A DNA stretch of 64,000 nt from Hyaloscypha bicolor E (Eukaryota; Ascomycota; Leotiomycetes; Helotiales; Hyaloscyphaceae), in NCBI RefSeq assembly GCF_002865645.1, contig NW_020194691.1:682001-746000 (forward strand). The letters run 5' to 3'. The translations under genes were made by a program, and so were the position numbers. Below the pieces are notes generated by a model. That model saw only the letters and a list, made by a program, of their open reading frames with translations. It was not told the DNA's origin and made no database searches. Shown here in pieces: positions 1 to 10,280 of this stretch (positions within the stretch are counted from its first letter, which is position 1; every line of letters begins with the position of its first letter).

Positions 1-1000
1 ATACTAGTCTTTCTCTTATATAAAGTTAACCAGTAATTGCCTCTAGCTTATTAACTTTCTTAGTAAGTTAGTTAATATATAAATAGAATTTCTAGTAGTA
101 TTTTACTTATTTATTAGCTATAAGATAGTATTTATTAATAAGATTATTCTATATAAGTAATCTTTATTAGGCCTTATTTATTTTCAAAGTATTTATACTA
201 ATTTTAAGTTCTAAATTAGCTAGCTACTTCTTAATATCTTCTTCCGAAATAGTATTATAATAGCTTTCCCGGTAATATAGGTTTATAATATTAAAGTCCG
301 GCTTTTTCGTTTTATTATACTAGGGCCTCTTATCTAATATACCTATAGTAATAGTACTTGGCTCCGGGCCGTCTATAGTAGCTTTAAAAGGGATATTAGC
401 TATAGAGGTAAATACTAAGTAAGTTCTTCTTATTTAATATTAGCAAACTATAACTAATTATTATCTTATCTAGTTTTAAGTTAGTAGACTAAAACCGACT
501 ATTATCTTTTCTTATTTTAAATTAGTAAACTATTACTAATTTTTCCTATACTAGAGAAGGGGGCCGGTTCTTTTACTCTTATTAGTATTAAGAGAATATT
601 ATCTGTTCTAGTTAAGAATCAGGCTCCGAGATTAACCGGATTATAGAGGATAATATCTTTCTTCTTTTATATTAGCAGAGGACCGACTACTAGAAGGGAA
701 ATATTATCTGTTCTAGTTAAGAATCAGGCTCCGAGATTAACTAGATTATAGAGAATATTTATACTTCTAGTTAAGCTCTCCGGTTCTTTATAGTTTAAGG
801 AGGTTATCAAATATTAAAAGCGGTATTCTATCTTCGCTTTCCAAGAATAAATACGGATCCTTTACCAGTAGTATTATATTACCTCTATAGGCCGAGTCAA
901 ATGAGCTTAGTATTATATAACGGCGGGATTAATATAATAGTCGAAGGTGCAAAGTTTAAAGAATCTCATATATTAGAAAATACTAAGCTATAGAATAAAG
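1..1000. repeat. AT-rich RIP-degraded repeat relic with internal duplication
   Basis: This stretch is very AT-rich, has many TA steps and contains no convincing reading frame. Remnants of ACCGG/CCGGTT-type words remain. A block of about 57 bp beginning AATATTATCTGTTCTAG is present twice, at about 595-652 and 700-757, with only a few C/T differences, so part of the region is a 105-bp-offset duplication. I read it as the eroded end of a transposable element that extends past the left edge of the window. The family cannot be named. Confidence 0.6.
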
Positions 1001-1314
1001 TAGGGAGGATGCCTCGACCTTTAGTATTATTCCGTCCAAGCAATCCTGGCTTAGCTTCGTTTTGTGCCTGTTTCCGATATCCTGTCCTTGGCAGATCATG
1101 CCCTTACGCCAGCCGTCACAGGTAGAAAATGCAAATGGTATAGAATTTAGCAATTTGACTTAACATGACAAACTTATTCCAGCTAGGTAGAATAAGATTG
1201 CAAAGGCAATACGGTAACTGAGTCTTGTCATCTGAAGTTTGTAAGCCAGCCGACATGACCGTAACCCATTATCTTCCTTTCCTCGGACCCACGTGTCTTC
1301 TCAATCTCAGCTTC

Positions 1315-1743
1315 TCAAGTAGCCTTTCCCCCAAGCCAACCACTTAAAAGGCCCAGCCCCGTACTCCTCACAGTAGGTTCAGGCTCAAACTTCCTGTCAA
1401 TATTCATCGTCCCCTTTCCAAAATCAATGTTGATGGTTTCGGATTGGAGATAGTGGCCACGCGGAGGCGCCCTAGTCAGCACAGCCTGCGCAAGTTGCCT
1501 CTCCTCCTGGCTCGCAAATCTGGTCACCTCGCTTTGTCCTTGTTGACGAGTGAGTGCGGATCGGTTCCCTGATCGTTCCTTTGCCCGGCAGGCTGGGCAT
1601 TTTGTTGTGCGGGTGTCACCATCAGCTCGCTCGAAATACTCGTAACAGCCATCGGCCATGCAGATTTCTCTGGGAAGTGTGTGTTAGTCTTTTGCTTCGA
1701 GGTATTTGAATAAGCTACAGAAGATAACGTACTTGGTTCCCAT
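1315..1743 (-). CDS. Small Cys-containing hypothetical protein, two exons
   Basis: Proposed exons on the minus strand are 1743-1733 and 1669-1315, with a 63-bp intron (GTACGT donor, CCCAG acceptor) that joins in phase and adds MGTKEIC before the in-frame Met at 1659. The protein is about 121 residues. Its N-terminal half has a spaced Cys set (EICMADGCYEYF, then KCPAC after a charged loop) that could bind zinc or form disulphides. The C-terminal half is polar and ends in a Gly-rich LGLLSGWLGGKAT. There is no signal peptide or membrane segment. I do not recognise the family. The spliced start is preferred because it adds one more Cys to the pattern and uses good splice signals; the unspliced start at 1659 is the alternative. 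Confidence 0.55.
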
Positions 1744-2412
1744 TGTGTGAGGTATGATATGATTGCTGCCTGAAGGCTGTGTTTTCGATCGGCGTGTACA
1801 GCCTCGCGGTGTTACAGCTGGCTCTTGTCTTTTGCGAGGCTAGATCCGAAGTTATAATGGAACGAGGTAGTGAGATCAAGACTGTTTTTCCAGGAACGAA
1901 GTTGAATTCTACTAGGGAGTTAGAAGCTACGCAACCAGCGTGGGACACTCTGTTCTTTTGAGCTCAAACCCGGGAAACACGCGAGCAGCGACACAGCCTC
2001 GAAAAAGAAAAGGAAAAGGAATTCCAATGTTCTCGTTCTGGAGGAGGCTGCATGGTCGGGCGGAAATGCGCCTGGTGTGAGGCACAATGGTGCTTAGGAG
2101 GCGTTCAGCTTGGGCTTGGCGCCAATCAGCTCCAGTCATCTGCTCGTGGAACAACAACGATTTGACAAACAATGAGTTCATCCCATGCTGATACTCGGGA
2201 ATGGTAAGATGTGTTGCCGACCTTCCGTCCTGGAGTTTGTAAAGCTCCCAGGGAGATGGCTTTCACGAGGCTGGCAAGGAGAGACGAGATTCAAGACGAT
2301 CAATAAGAGCTGGATGCTTGTGACTTGCATGATTATACCCCTCGGGATTTTTTCAACCTAATTAAAGTATTTCCTCCTCTAACTGTTTATAAATTGCGTT
2401 CTGCTTCTTCAT
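1744..2412. other. Intergenic, no gene seen
   Basis: This is the gap between the start of the small Cys protein and the 3' end of the tandem-GFA gene, both on the minus strand. Open frames here (for example 1927-2181) are short, lack family resemblance and look like chance. The first few hundred bases upstream of 1743 presumably hold the promoter of the small Cys gene, but I see no motif to name. Confidence 0.5.
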
Positions 2413-3529
2413 TTACTCCTCAATCTCCCGGATTTCCTTCTCTTGCTCCTCGTTTGCAGTTCTGGAGTCCTTCCCGTCTATGTGGTGTTCAGGAACCACA
2501 TACTCAGGCTCCTCTCTACTGCCTCTGTGTTTATAAGTCTCAATACCAACCCAACCCACCCCCTCAAAACACCTCAGATTCACCGCCTTCGTATTCTCAA
2601 CTACATCATCAACACCCACGGCCACTCCACACACAGGGCAGAATTTATGCTCGAATTGCTTTGTGCCGAAAGAGTAGCTGCTGAGATTTGTGCCGGGAGA
2701 GAGGCGTATAGAGATTTGGGCTGGTGAACGATAGGTGAGGATTCTGCCCAGCTGTTCTCAAGTGCTCTAATTAGCAAGTTGATCAATATGTGGGACTGTA
2801 ATCTGGGTTGACTTACGCGTGCACAAATACTGCAGTCGCATTCTCCAATCACTTCAGGTCCAATTTCCTCGGCAACCGGGGCTGCTTCCTGGATAAGCGG
2901 GCCCCTATTCTTCAAAGCCATTGTCACGGCGCCGCAGTGGCAGGACCCAGTGTACAATTTGCTGTTTTCTATCTCGGCTGGGGGTTCCGGGCCCGTTAAG
3001 ATAGGTGGCGCGTAGAAGGGTTTGTGGGCTGCTCCGTCATACTTGTTTATTTTTAGAGACCAGAGATCGACGTCTTGGAGCGCTCTTGCCTGTGTTCACA
3101 TTCAGTTTAGTCTACAGAGTTGAAATGCGTCGAGGAGATTTACGTTGACCGCGATACCAGTGCCTGGAGCAATGCCATGTCTCTGGCCCATGATGCCCGT
3201 GCCGCAAGTGGGACAGAACTAGGTAGTCGTCTCATTAACATTTTACAATTTCTCCATTCTCAATTATGATAAGGAAGGCGGAGTACCTTATGCACCATCG
3301 AGCGATTGCCAAACTCATAGTTTCTCGGACCTCCCTCACCCTTCTCGATGGTAAAGCACTCTCCATCAGCAGAAGGAAAAACCCACTTGTAGCCCTTCTT
3401 AAAGCAGATACTGCAGTTACATTCTGTGACTGAAGTGAGTTCGGGGATCTTGATGCTGAATTTGACGGCCCCACAGTGGCAATTGCCATTGTACGTCTTG
3501 AGCTCTGGAGTGGGGGTGGTTTCCGCCAT
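2413..3529 (-). CDS. Tandem GFA-domain (CENP-V/GFA superfamily) zinc protein
   Basis: Four exons on the minus strand: 3529-3287, 3218-3144, 3089-2817, 2751-2413. All junctions are GT..AG and in phase 0, giving about 309 residues. The product has two consecutive GFA domains (family of S-(hydroxymethyl)glutathione synthase-like / centromere protein V proteins). Domain 1 shows NCHCGAV, ECNCSICFKKG and, after the first intron, FCPTCGTG. Domain 2 shows SCHCGAV, ECDCSICAR and FCPVCGVAV. These Cys clusters are the zinc ligands of the fold. The C-terminus is an acidic, charged tail. No signal peptide is seen, so a cytosolic location is likely. Many fungal GFA proteins have a single domain of about 130-150 residues; this is a two-domain form. 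The substrate is unknown, and glutathione-dependent formaldehyde handling should not be assumed. Confidence 0.85.
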
Positions 3530-4369
3530 TCCAGAAATGGGTTGTCGTGATTTGAGGGTTCAAAAATGGTGTGCATATGTCGACGACGAGTTGAGGAACA
3601 CTTCTGACTTTTATGAGCTTTGAAAGCGAACGATGTTACGTTAGGTTTTGTTGAGGCGAGGATTTCCCTACATTATTGTTTGTGGCTTTTAGGCAACCAC
3701 AGCATCCATCAAACGCGGGGTAAGGTAGAGAAAGCCTTATCTTCTGGGATAATCTACTAATGTTATCGTGTATAATTTTTGCTCATGTTTCGTTACACCG
3801 ACATGTGCTATGTAAATAAAGATACGACCGACTCCTTCACCACCCTTTCATCACAACCTCGTTGCTCACCTGCTACAATAGGACGAAACAGCAAGCTCCA
3901 CAATAGATAGATTTGTCACTGTGTTTCGATTCGCTTTGCGCCTTTCCGCCCAGCCCATGGTGGACTCGTGCATGAGTTTACCAAGAGTTCATTATGGCTC
4001 CACGCACTTGCTTTGTTTACAAGTCGGATACTGTTTCGTAGGCAGAGTTGTCCCTAGTGTTCGAGGACGTCTTTAACTTGAAGGGGAAAACCGTCGAGGA
4101 CCTAGCATCTGAAATTTAGAAGTGGGTCAAAGTTAGAAGAGAGGGAAAACAGAACAAGGAAAAATAGGGAAAGGAGGAGATAATTCGCCAAAGAGAGAAT
4201 GGAACGAGGCACATAAGGAGCCTATCCTCAGAGAGATCGAAAAACTCAACTCTTGAAAACCCTCCCTAATAGAAGTCAGAGACAGAGTCCGCCAAGAACA
4301 ATCCAAACTTTCCATTGGTCGAAATCCTCTCGGGGTAAAAGTGGTTATCATAGTTCAGTGACCTCAAAA
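3530..4369. other. Intergenic between GFA gene promoter and HET gene 3' end
   Basis: About 840 bp with no convincing coding sequence. It should contain the promoter of the tandem-GFA gene at its left side and the 3' untranslated region of the HET gene at its right. I see no repeats or RNA gene. Confidence 0.5.
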
Positions 4370-6493
4370 CTAAACCAGAATGATCTCCCCCATACTCACA
4401 TCATCTCCCCCAACGGCCTCCCCGTCCATGATCCCATAAACATAGCACTCACCCACAAGTCTAAACCTCCCCACCCCATCCACCTCTCTCAACAGAAATG
4501 GTACATGGCAGCCATTTAACACATACAATCCGTCCCCCACCTCCGCATGCCTAGGGAATAACCCTAAGTATCCCTTCTCAGTAATACCTAGCTTGCGGTT
4601 CTTTACCGCAAGCTTCATGGCAGTGTGCACCTCCTGGAACGTCTTCCCTGCCGCGCGGGACGCGAGGTTTACTAGCTCTAGCCTGCCTTTCCCCTTGGGC
4701 CGCCGCTGTCGCGCCGAATACGTCTGACCCGGGAGCGACGGTGACAGGCCAGTGGATACATCGAGGAGGAGGCTGACGATCTCGGCGAACGAAGATGGAC
4801 ACTTTAATCTTCCAGAGGCATCTTTGCCGGCTACGAGGGTATGCCAGAATGCAGAGAAGATGGTGTTGGGGGCTGGATAGTGCTGGAGTTGGGAGGCAAA
4901 CCTGAAAAACTCTAGTAGAGTTTTGTTGTCGGTGGTTGGATTGAGATAGGTGAGATCGGGATCAATAAAGAGATCGCTGGTCTTGACGAGGGTGTCGAAA
5001 AAGATCCCTCGTGCTTGTAGCTCGTTCTTTTTTTGACTGTTTAAGGTATAGTCCGTCTGGCCATTTTTTGGTTGAAACCGTCCGTTGGGACTGTAGATGC
5101 TCTGTGCAGAAGTCGAATACCCTAGTGCAGTCGTTTCGCGCGGCCTCCTCCAGTCGGGTGCCCAGGATGGCAGATCAGGGGAGTCATGATCTACAGATGT
5201 AAGCACGCTGGTAAGTCGCAACCCCCCGAGATTGTCAGCTAGATGATGGACTGTCATGTCACGGTAAAGCTCGGCCGCGGTGAAGCCCGGTGCGTAACTG
5301 GTGCGGACCGCGGTCCTGTCGCTATTCCTGCACACTGCTAGGAGCCCGTAAATTTTGTCTCGCGAATCGTAGCACTGCGCATATCGTGTTTCAACTAGCA
5401 GTCTGAAGAGAGAGAGACCATACTCGTGTCCCTCATGGTGTGACTTCGTGAGACTGAGGTCCATTATTGCTTTGCAGATATCCACAGGGCCACTTGTGCT
5501 CGAACTATCCAAGAAATGCTGTTGTAGCCATTGAGATATTCCGCACGTTGAAAAGTGGATACAACTATTACTTAGATTGTCCCACGTAATAAGGCTATCG
5601 CCACAGGTAACCCACAGGTTACGGGAGAGAATGACCTCCTGGATGATCCAGAGCCGCGTGAACCACGGTCGCGAGAGCAAATTCCACAGGGCATGCCAAA
5701 TCTCTGAGTCGGGCTTCGGTAGCCCGAGTCGCTCGAAGTCGGTGGGATCGATGTCGTCCATTCTGAGCTGTAAGCGGACACTGGCGTCTTCTAGGAGCTG
5801 GATTGCAGAGTCAGAACCAGGACTCGATTCCCCTAGCCAAATCACTGTATTCCACGCATGCTGATAAATTTTTCCCATCATGGGGATTTGCTTTTCCTTT
5901 TCCATACTATTTTCTTGGTCTATGCAGATTTGATCAATCCACATGACCGCAGACCGGTCTGGCTTCCGGAAATTCCATAATGCTGCCTCGAGAGACTTGG
6001 TAATCGCTTTCTGGTGGCCGTCGCACTCGATAGTTCCATCGAAAATCTGTGCGCCCCAGGTATAACTAAGCGCCGTATAAAAAACCGGGGTAGTAAGATT
6101 GTCTATGGAAAGGGCGTACATGGTCAAGTGCTTGTAGGTGAGTCGCGCTCGTCTGGGTTCCATAAGAATTTCGCCTTTGAAAGCAAAAAAATCCTTGGGC
6201 TCGCTCTCGAACTCGACTGAGCAATGATGCAGTGAGCCTTGTAGTTTATCGCTGTTGGCTCCCGGCTTGATCTCAAGCACACGGATCTCATACGGGTCGA
6301 CGAAGGGTCTATAAAGCTTGCCCTTGTCATCGCCTCTGGTTGCTACTGGGATCTTCTTGGTCGAGGCCCACATGCGAATTTCGTTTTCCGTGCCGATCTC
6401 TGGACCATTCTCAGTTGATGCAAGCTCAAATTGTCTCTGGGTATAATGAGAGCCGAATGCGTTTAACAACTCATTTTTATTTGTGCTTGACAT
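4370..6493 (-). CDS. HET-domain (heterokaryon incompatibility) protein
   Basis: Single-exon gene of about 707 codons. The frame is open to an upstream Met at 6619, but I prefer the Met at 6493 (MSSTNKNE) because the extra 42 residues are Cys/Arg-rich and unlike the family. The HET domain begins near YTALSYTWG and contains VMWIDQICIDQEN, the segment around NTVIWLGESS, and PWFTRLWIIQEV, the core motifs of the HET family (PF06985). The long C-terminal part resembles other fungal HET proteins in layout, including a SWAPDW segment and a GRFRLVGECYVYGIMDGEA end. HET proteins trigger programmed cell death after fusion of genetically different hyphae. No signal peptide or transmembrane segment is seen. 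A pogo-family transposon ends or begins about 240 bp upstream of the start, so normal promoter spacing may have been disturbed. Confidence 0.87.
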   Translation of the reverse strand: MSSTNKNELLNAFGSHYTQRQFELASTENGPEIGTENEIRMWASTKKIPVATRGDDKGKLYRPFVDPYEIRVLEIKPGANSDKLQGSLHHCSVEFESEPKDFFAFKGEILMEPRRARLTYKHLTMYALSIDNLTTPVFYTALSYTWGAQIFDGTIECDGHQKAITKSLEAALWNFRKPDRSAVMWIDQICIDQENSMEKEKQIPMMGKIYQHAWNTVIWLGESSPGSDSAIQLLEDASVRLQLRMDDIDPTDFERLGLPKPDSEIWHALWNLLSRPWFTRLWIIQEVILSRNLWVTCGDSLITWDNLSNSCIHFSTCGISQWLQQHFLDSSSTSGPVDICKAIMDLSLTKSHHEGHEYGLSLFRLLVETRYAQCYDSRDKIYGLLAVCRNSDRTAVRTSYAPGFTAAELYRDMTVHHLADNLGGLRLTSVLTSVDHDSPDLPSWAPDWRRPRETTALGYSTSAQSIYSPNGRFQPKNGQTDYTLNSQKKNELQARGIFFDTLVKTSDLFIDPDLTYLNPTTDNKTLLEFFRFASQLQHYPAPNTIFSAFWHTLVAGKDASGRLKCPSSFAEIVSLLLDVSTGLSPSLPGQTYSARQRRPKGKGRLELVNLASRAAGKTFQEVHTAMKLAVKNRKLGITEKGYLGLFPRHAEVGDGLYVLNGCHVPFLLREVDGVGRFRLVGECYVYGIMDGEAVGGDDVSMGEIILV

Positions 6494-6731
6494 TTCGAAG
6501 CGAGTTGTGAATCGTGTGCAGTTTGCGCACCTTTGTTTTAGGCGGCAAGGCCCAACCGTATTGCCTTCATAGAGATATACGATTTTGAGTTTAATATAGA
6601 AGCAAGGTCGAAAAGGCACTCTCGATTTGGATTGGTCAAGGGTATTTGAGTACTTGTGCTGGCAATGCCAAAAAAGGTTGGTAACTTCATAAATAGAAAG
6701 TTGACTTTGAAACAGGAATCATCTATTAAGG

Positions 6732-6824
6732 CTTAATAGTCGGACTTAACGTCGCGACTAAAGGGGCCCAACCCTTTAGTCGGGGAAAGCAAGTTGTCCC
6801 GGGAAAGCAAGATGTCCCGCACCA
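6732..6824 (+). repeat. Left terminal inverted repeat of pogo element
   Basis: 93 bp, identical as far as I can read to the reverse complement of 9253-9345. Inside it the unit GGGAAAGCAAG(A/T)TGTCCCG occurs twice in tandem, a possible double transposase-binding site. Confidence 0.9.
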
Positions 6825-6927
6825 ATCGCCAAAATTTCCAATTTGTATGGAATACCCATAGTAAAAATCAATCAATTTGATTACCACCAGCCCAAATTTT
6901 CCTGAAAATCACTCAAATTCAATAGCG

Positions 6928-8979
6928 ATGGCTCGCCTAAGTAACCTCCCCAAAAATACGCTTCTCCGTAATATGCCAGAGAAGGATAAGCTCCGTAAGG
7001 CTATTCAGTTCCTTAAAGCCAACCCAGAAGAGACTCCTGCGACTGCGGTACGCGCGTATTGCGTACGAAATGAAGATATAGTAAAGAAAGCATGGCAGAG
7101 AGAGAGGAAGAAGATGGGAATAGTGAGCGGATAATAGGGGGGGCACAATAAGATCCTACGTCCTGATTAATACGAGGCATTGATTCAATACGCGGTATCG
7201 CACGCGATTAATGGAGGGAAAGGAGCCACAAAGCAAATAATATATAACTGCGCGATATGGATACGAACGGAGGATAATAGGACAGCTCTATCTTGGAAAT
7301 AGTTCTCTTAATAGCTAAAGAGCACTCCAGAACTCCATATAATTAAGACAAAGCCCATTGCGAGCCACCGTATTAATCTCCATACCGAACAGAGCCTATG
7401 CGATTGGTTTAAGACTGAATATCGTCCGGCATTAGAGGAAACTGGTATATGCTATGGGGACCGGATATATAATATGGACGAGAAAGGAGCACGAATTTGT
7501 ATGCCTGCAGGAGAGGAGGTTATTATACCAATTGGAATCAAAGAGATATATACGGGAATACCAGAGAATCGCATGTCTCTTATAATAATTGAGTGTATAT
7601 CTACAAATGGCAAGGCAATTCCTCCGGTAGTAATTATACCTGGAGTCATGATTATGGTTTCCTGGTTCCACGAAAATATAACCGGCCACGAGGTTATTAC
7701 AGTCTCTCCCACAGGATATACAAACGAGGGGATCTATATGGTTTGGCTAGACCATTTTATTAAGCATAACGATTGCGGGCCTAATAAGGAGTAGCATATT
7801 CTCTTAATTAACGGAGCAACTTGCCACCAAGCGGACGATTTTGTCTTAAAAGCTACATATAATAAGATACGAATCATATAATTCCCTTCCCACCAAACGC
7901 ACCTCCTTTAACCATGTAATATTGGCATCTTTAGGGAATAGAAACACTACTAACAGGTCAATATTATGAATGCGATTCGCTCGTACGAGCCGGAATATAA
8001 TATTTAGTGCTTCTTTCGCGATCTCCCTGGAATACGAGAGAAAACATTTACGGTTCGTATAATTAAACACGCCTTTCAGAACGCAGGAATCTGGCCTGTC
8101 AGCTTTAAAGCCATACGAAGGAAGCTCAAGGAATATGGGAAAAAGAGAAGGAAAGACACTGGCTTAGAGAATCTGGAATTTGGATCTGATTTAGATACTA
8201 AAGCGGAAGCAGAAACCCCACTAATTCCTATACCTCCTCCTGTTCACGAATTGGAAGCAACATACCAATTACCTACCCTCCCAAAACCTCCATCTTCATA
8301 TAACGAATACGTTCTACGCCTCGATAATCTCAACGACAAGATTCTAGACGCTTTAAGCTCTTCCCCTCGCAAAGAGTATGCAGTTATAATCAAGGCTACC
8401 AAGAATCACCTAATGCTTGGAAGTTTACAAGAGCTAGATGCCCAGAACGCTTGCAAGGTACAGGTTAATCGTCATAAGGCTAAGCTAAATGCACGGCTTA
8501 GTTTTCAAAAGGGGGGGTGGATGAACGCTTCTAATACTCTGGCAAAGAAGAAGATTAAAGTAAGGAAGGTAGCAGAGGAGGAGCTCAAGAAGGCAAAGAA
8601 ACAGCTTGCAAAGGCCGAATCAGCTGAGAGGGAAGCTCTTAAAAGAATCGGAATCGCCGCACGAGCGGCAGAGAGAGAGAGGAAGAAGAGAGTGAGGGAA
8701 CTGGAGGCACAAGCAAAGAAGCAGGTTCTTGGAATTAATACGATTATCCCTCCCGAACTCCTAATACCAATTCGCGATCCCCAGAACGAACCTACGGAAA
8801 ACGAGCTTGAAGCTATTCGAATTAAGCACCAATTGCTTTACGATAGGGTAGCTAAGGAGCAAGCTGAATTCGATCATGTGCAAGCGGAGGACCCCGAAAT
8901 CTTTACAGATATTCCTATCGATCCTGCAATACTCGTATCTGAGCAAGCCCACCGAGCAAAGGGGAACCCTTTTAGTTAA
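6928..8979 (+). pseudogene. Fot1/pogo transposase pseudogene
   Basis: One frame of 684 codons runs from the Met at 6928 to the stop at 8979 with no indel. It is interrupted by about eleven TAA/TAG codons (first pair at about 7132-7137; others near 7298, 7312, 7792, 7878, 7909, 7936, 7951, 8005). Each can be explained by CAA or CAG changing to TAA or TAG, the RIP transition. The N-terminus (MARLSNLPKN...KAIQF) is a psq/HTH-like DNA-binding start. NMDEKG holds the first catalytic Asp. LINGATCHQ sits where the family has an Asp-Gly-His motif, so the second Asp reads as Asn (a G-to-A change). The C-terminal 240 residues are a Lys/Glu-rich probable coiled coil. No functional product is expected. 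Confidence 0.88.
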
Positions 8980-9252
8980 TTATATATACGGGCAATATTA
9001 GAGGGAACTGAGGGATCAAATGGGGAGATAGAGGAGGCAAGAGAGGGAATAAATGGTGGGGTTAGTGGGGAGAAGGCAGTTCTGTATTCTTTACCACCTA
9101 GATCAGTAATATCGACTAATTCAATAGCTCAAAATGCAGATTTTATAGCATTAGAGTAATAAGAGATTATATCCTCAATTGCGCATTAATTTAAGGGTTA
9201 TTTGGTTGTGTGGTGTAATTCAAGTGTCTGCGATCGCATAGAAATTTTGGTG

Positions 9253-9345
9253 TGGTGCGGGACATCTTGCTTTCCCGGGACAACTTGCTTTCCCCGACTA
9301 AAGGGTTGGGCCCCTTTAGTCGCGACGTTAAGTCCGACTATTAAG
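9253..9345 (-). repeat. Right terminal inverted repeat of pogo element
   Basis: Reverse complement of the left repeat, including the two sub-repeats. The outermost bases CTTAATAGTC / GACTATTAAG contain the TA that is probably the target duplication. Confidence 0.9.
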
Positions 9346-9550
9346 GTTTTCGGGAAACGGAAAGGTGTAGTGCTGACAGCAAATGTTGTGTGACATGAAA
9401 TGTAGCGAAAGCGACCAATCAATATCTTAACAAACGGAATATCGATCCTCAATATCATCACAACTCTAAAAATGCTGTACCATCAAAATATCACTCTCTT
9501 CAAGTCCAGAACTATTCACAAAGCACAAAGTGGATAATTAAGGATCTAGA

Positions 9551-10020
9551 ATGTGCCTTCAGTCAGGTGAGTCCTTGGGCAAAAATACCACGTGACACCC
9601 CGGATATGAAATTAAGCGAGTGTAGGGCTCTGGATTGGGCTAGCCGCATAGGGTTAGTATAGCAGAGAATATGCGTCAAAAATAAAATCACTGAGAGTTG
9701 AGAACTGAAGCTGATTTTGAACTTTACTGTACAAGAACATGTCAGGGGTGCGATACGCAGGCGGCCTCATTGAAGAAGTGTGCCAAGTGCTCGCTTTTCT
9801 GGTACTGCAACGGAGTAAGCCGGCCATCTGAGCCCGTCCTCTTTGATTGAGATGCTGACCTTATTACAATAAGTCGTGCCAGAGCGCTGGCTGGAATGAG
9901 AAAGACCACAAAGCAGACTGTAAGCTTCTCAAGGATGCCGATTTGAAGGGTTTGTTTTCTCGCAATTGGGATAGTTTTGACGGCCATGTTGGATTTCCCT
10001 TGAATACTGCAATGGTCTAG
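9551..10020 (+). CDS. MYND-type zinc-finger miniprotein
   Basis: Three exons: 9551-9566, 9696-9814, 9874-10020. The introns begin GTGAGT and GTAAGC, all phases agree, and the product is about 93 residues. Nearly the whole protein is one MYND finger: CQGC, then CAKC after 9 residues, then WYCNGSCQ, then HKADC, which supplies the C-x2-C / C-x2-C / C-x3-C / H-x3-C ligand set. MYND fingers bind proline-rich peptides and appear in regulators and SMYD-type enzymes, but here no catalytic domain follows; a short tail (LKDADLKGLFSRNW) ends the protein. The first exon codes only five residues and is the least certain part. Fungal genomes carry many such MYND-only proteins of unknown role. The 18.6-kb TIR element starts 160 bp after its stop. 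Confidence 0.75.
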
Positions 10021-10171
10021 AAAAGGCTTAACTGTGTCTGTTCCCCAACGACCAATCTGTCACGATGAGGTTGCTGGTTAAAGCCTCTGCTATATGTCAA
10101 TCAAAGGACAATATGCTGTATTTTAGTTCGAAGCCGAATGTCACGTGCTTTGTCTTGATTAGTCCAGATAC

Positions 10172-10180
10172 GATGGCATC
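10172..10180 (+). repeat. 9-bp target-site duplication, left copy
   Basis: GATGGCATC immediately outside the left inverted repeat; the same nine bases in the same orientation lie immediately outside the right repeat at 28806-28814. Confidence 0.8.
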
Positions 10181-10280
10181 CGGTAATATGAGCTCGGGGC
10201 CGTTTTTTCGCCCCACAATGCGCGCTAAAATTTTCCGAAAATGGAAAAAAAGGCAGGTGGGTCCTAACCGGTTACGGACC
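10181..10280 (+). repeat. Left terminal inverted repeat of the 18.6-kb element
   Basis: From base 12 inward (GCTCGGGGCCG...) it matches the reverse complement of the right repeat with about three differences, two of them TG/TA. The outer 11 bases are only partly alike. The inner end contains TAACCGGTTACGGACC, an instance of the palindromic octamer that fills the interior. Confidence 0.85.

Larger units (their letters stand above)
6732..9345 (+). mobile_element. Fot1/pogo-type DNA transposon, RIP-inactivated
   Basis: A 2.6-kb element bounded by perfect inverted repeats (6732-6824 and 9253-9345). A TA dinucleotide followed by GTCGGACTTAACG lies at both ends, consistent with a TA target-site duplication and termini just inside it. 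It contains one long, formerly continuous transposase frame with an HTH start and a DDE-type core. The size, TA target and protein match the Fot1/Pogo group of Tc1/mariner elements of filamentous fungi. The coding frame is broken only by stop codons, so this copy cannot make transposase, although its ends are intact and could be moved by another copy. Confidence 0.9.

Noticed and set aside
6494..6619. Use of the far upstream Met for the HET gene
   Set aside because: The added 42 residues do not resemble HET proteins and probably are 5' untranslated sequence.
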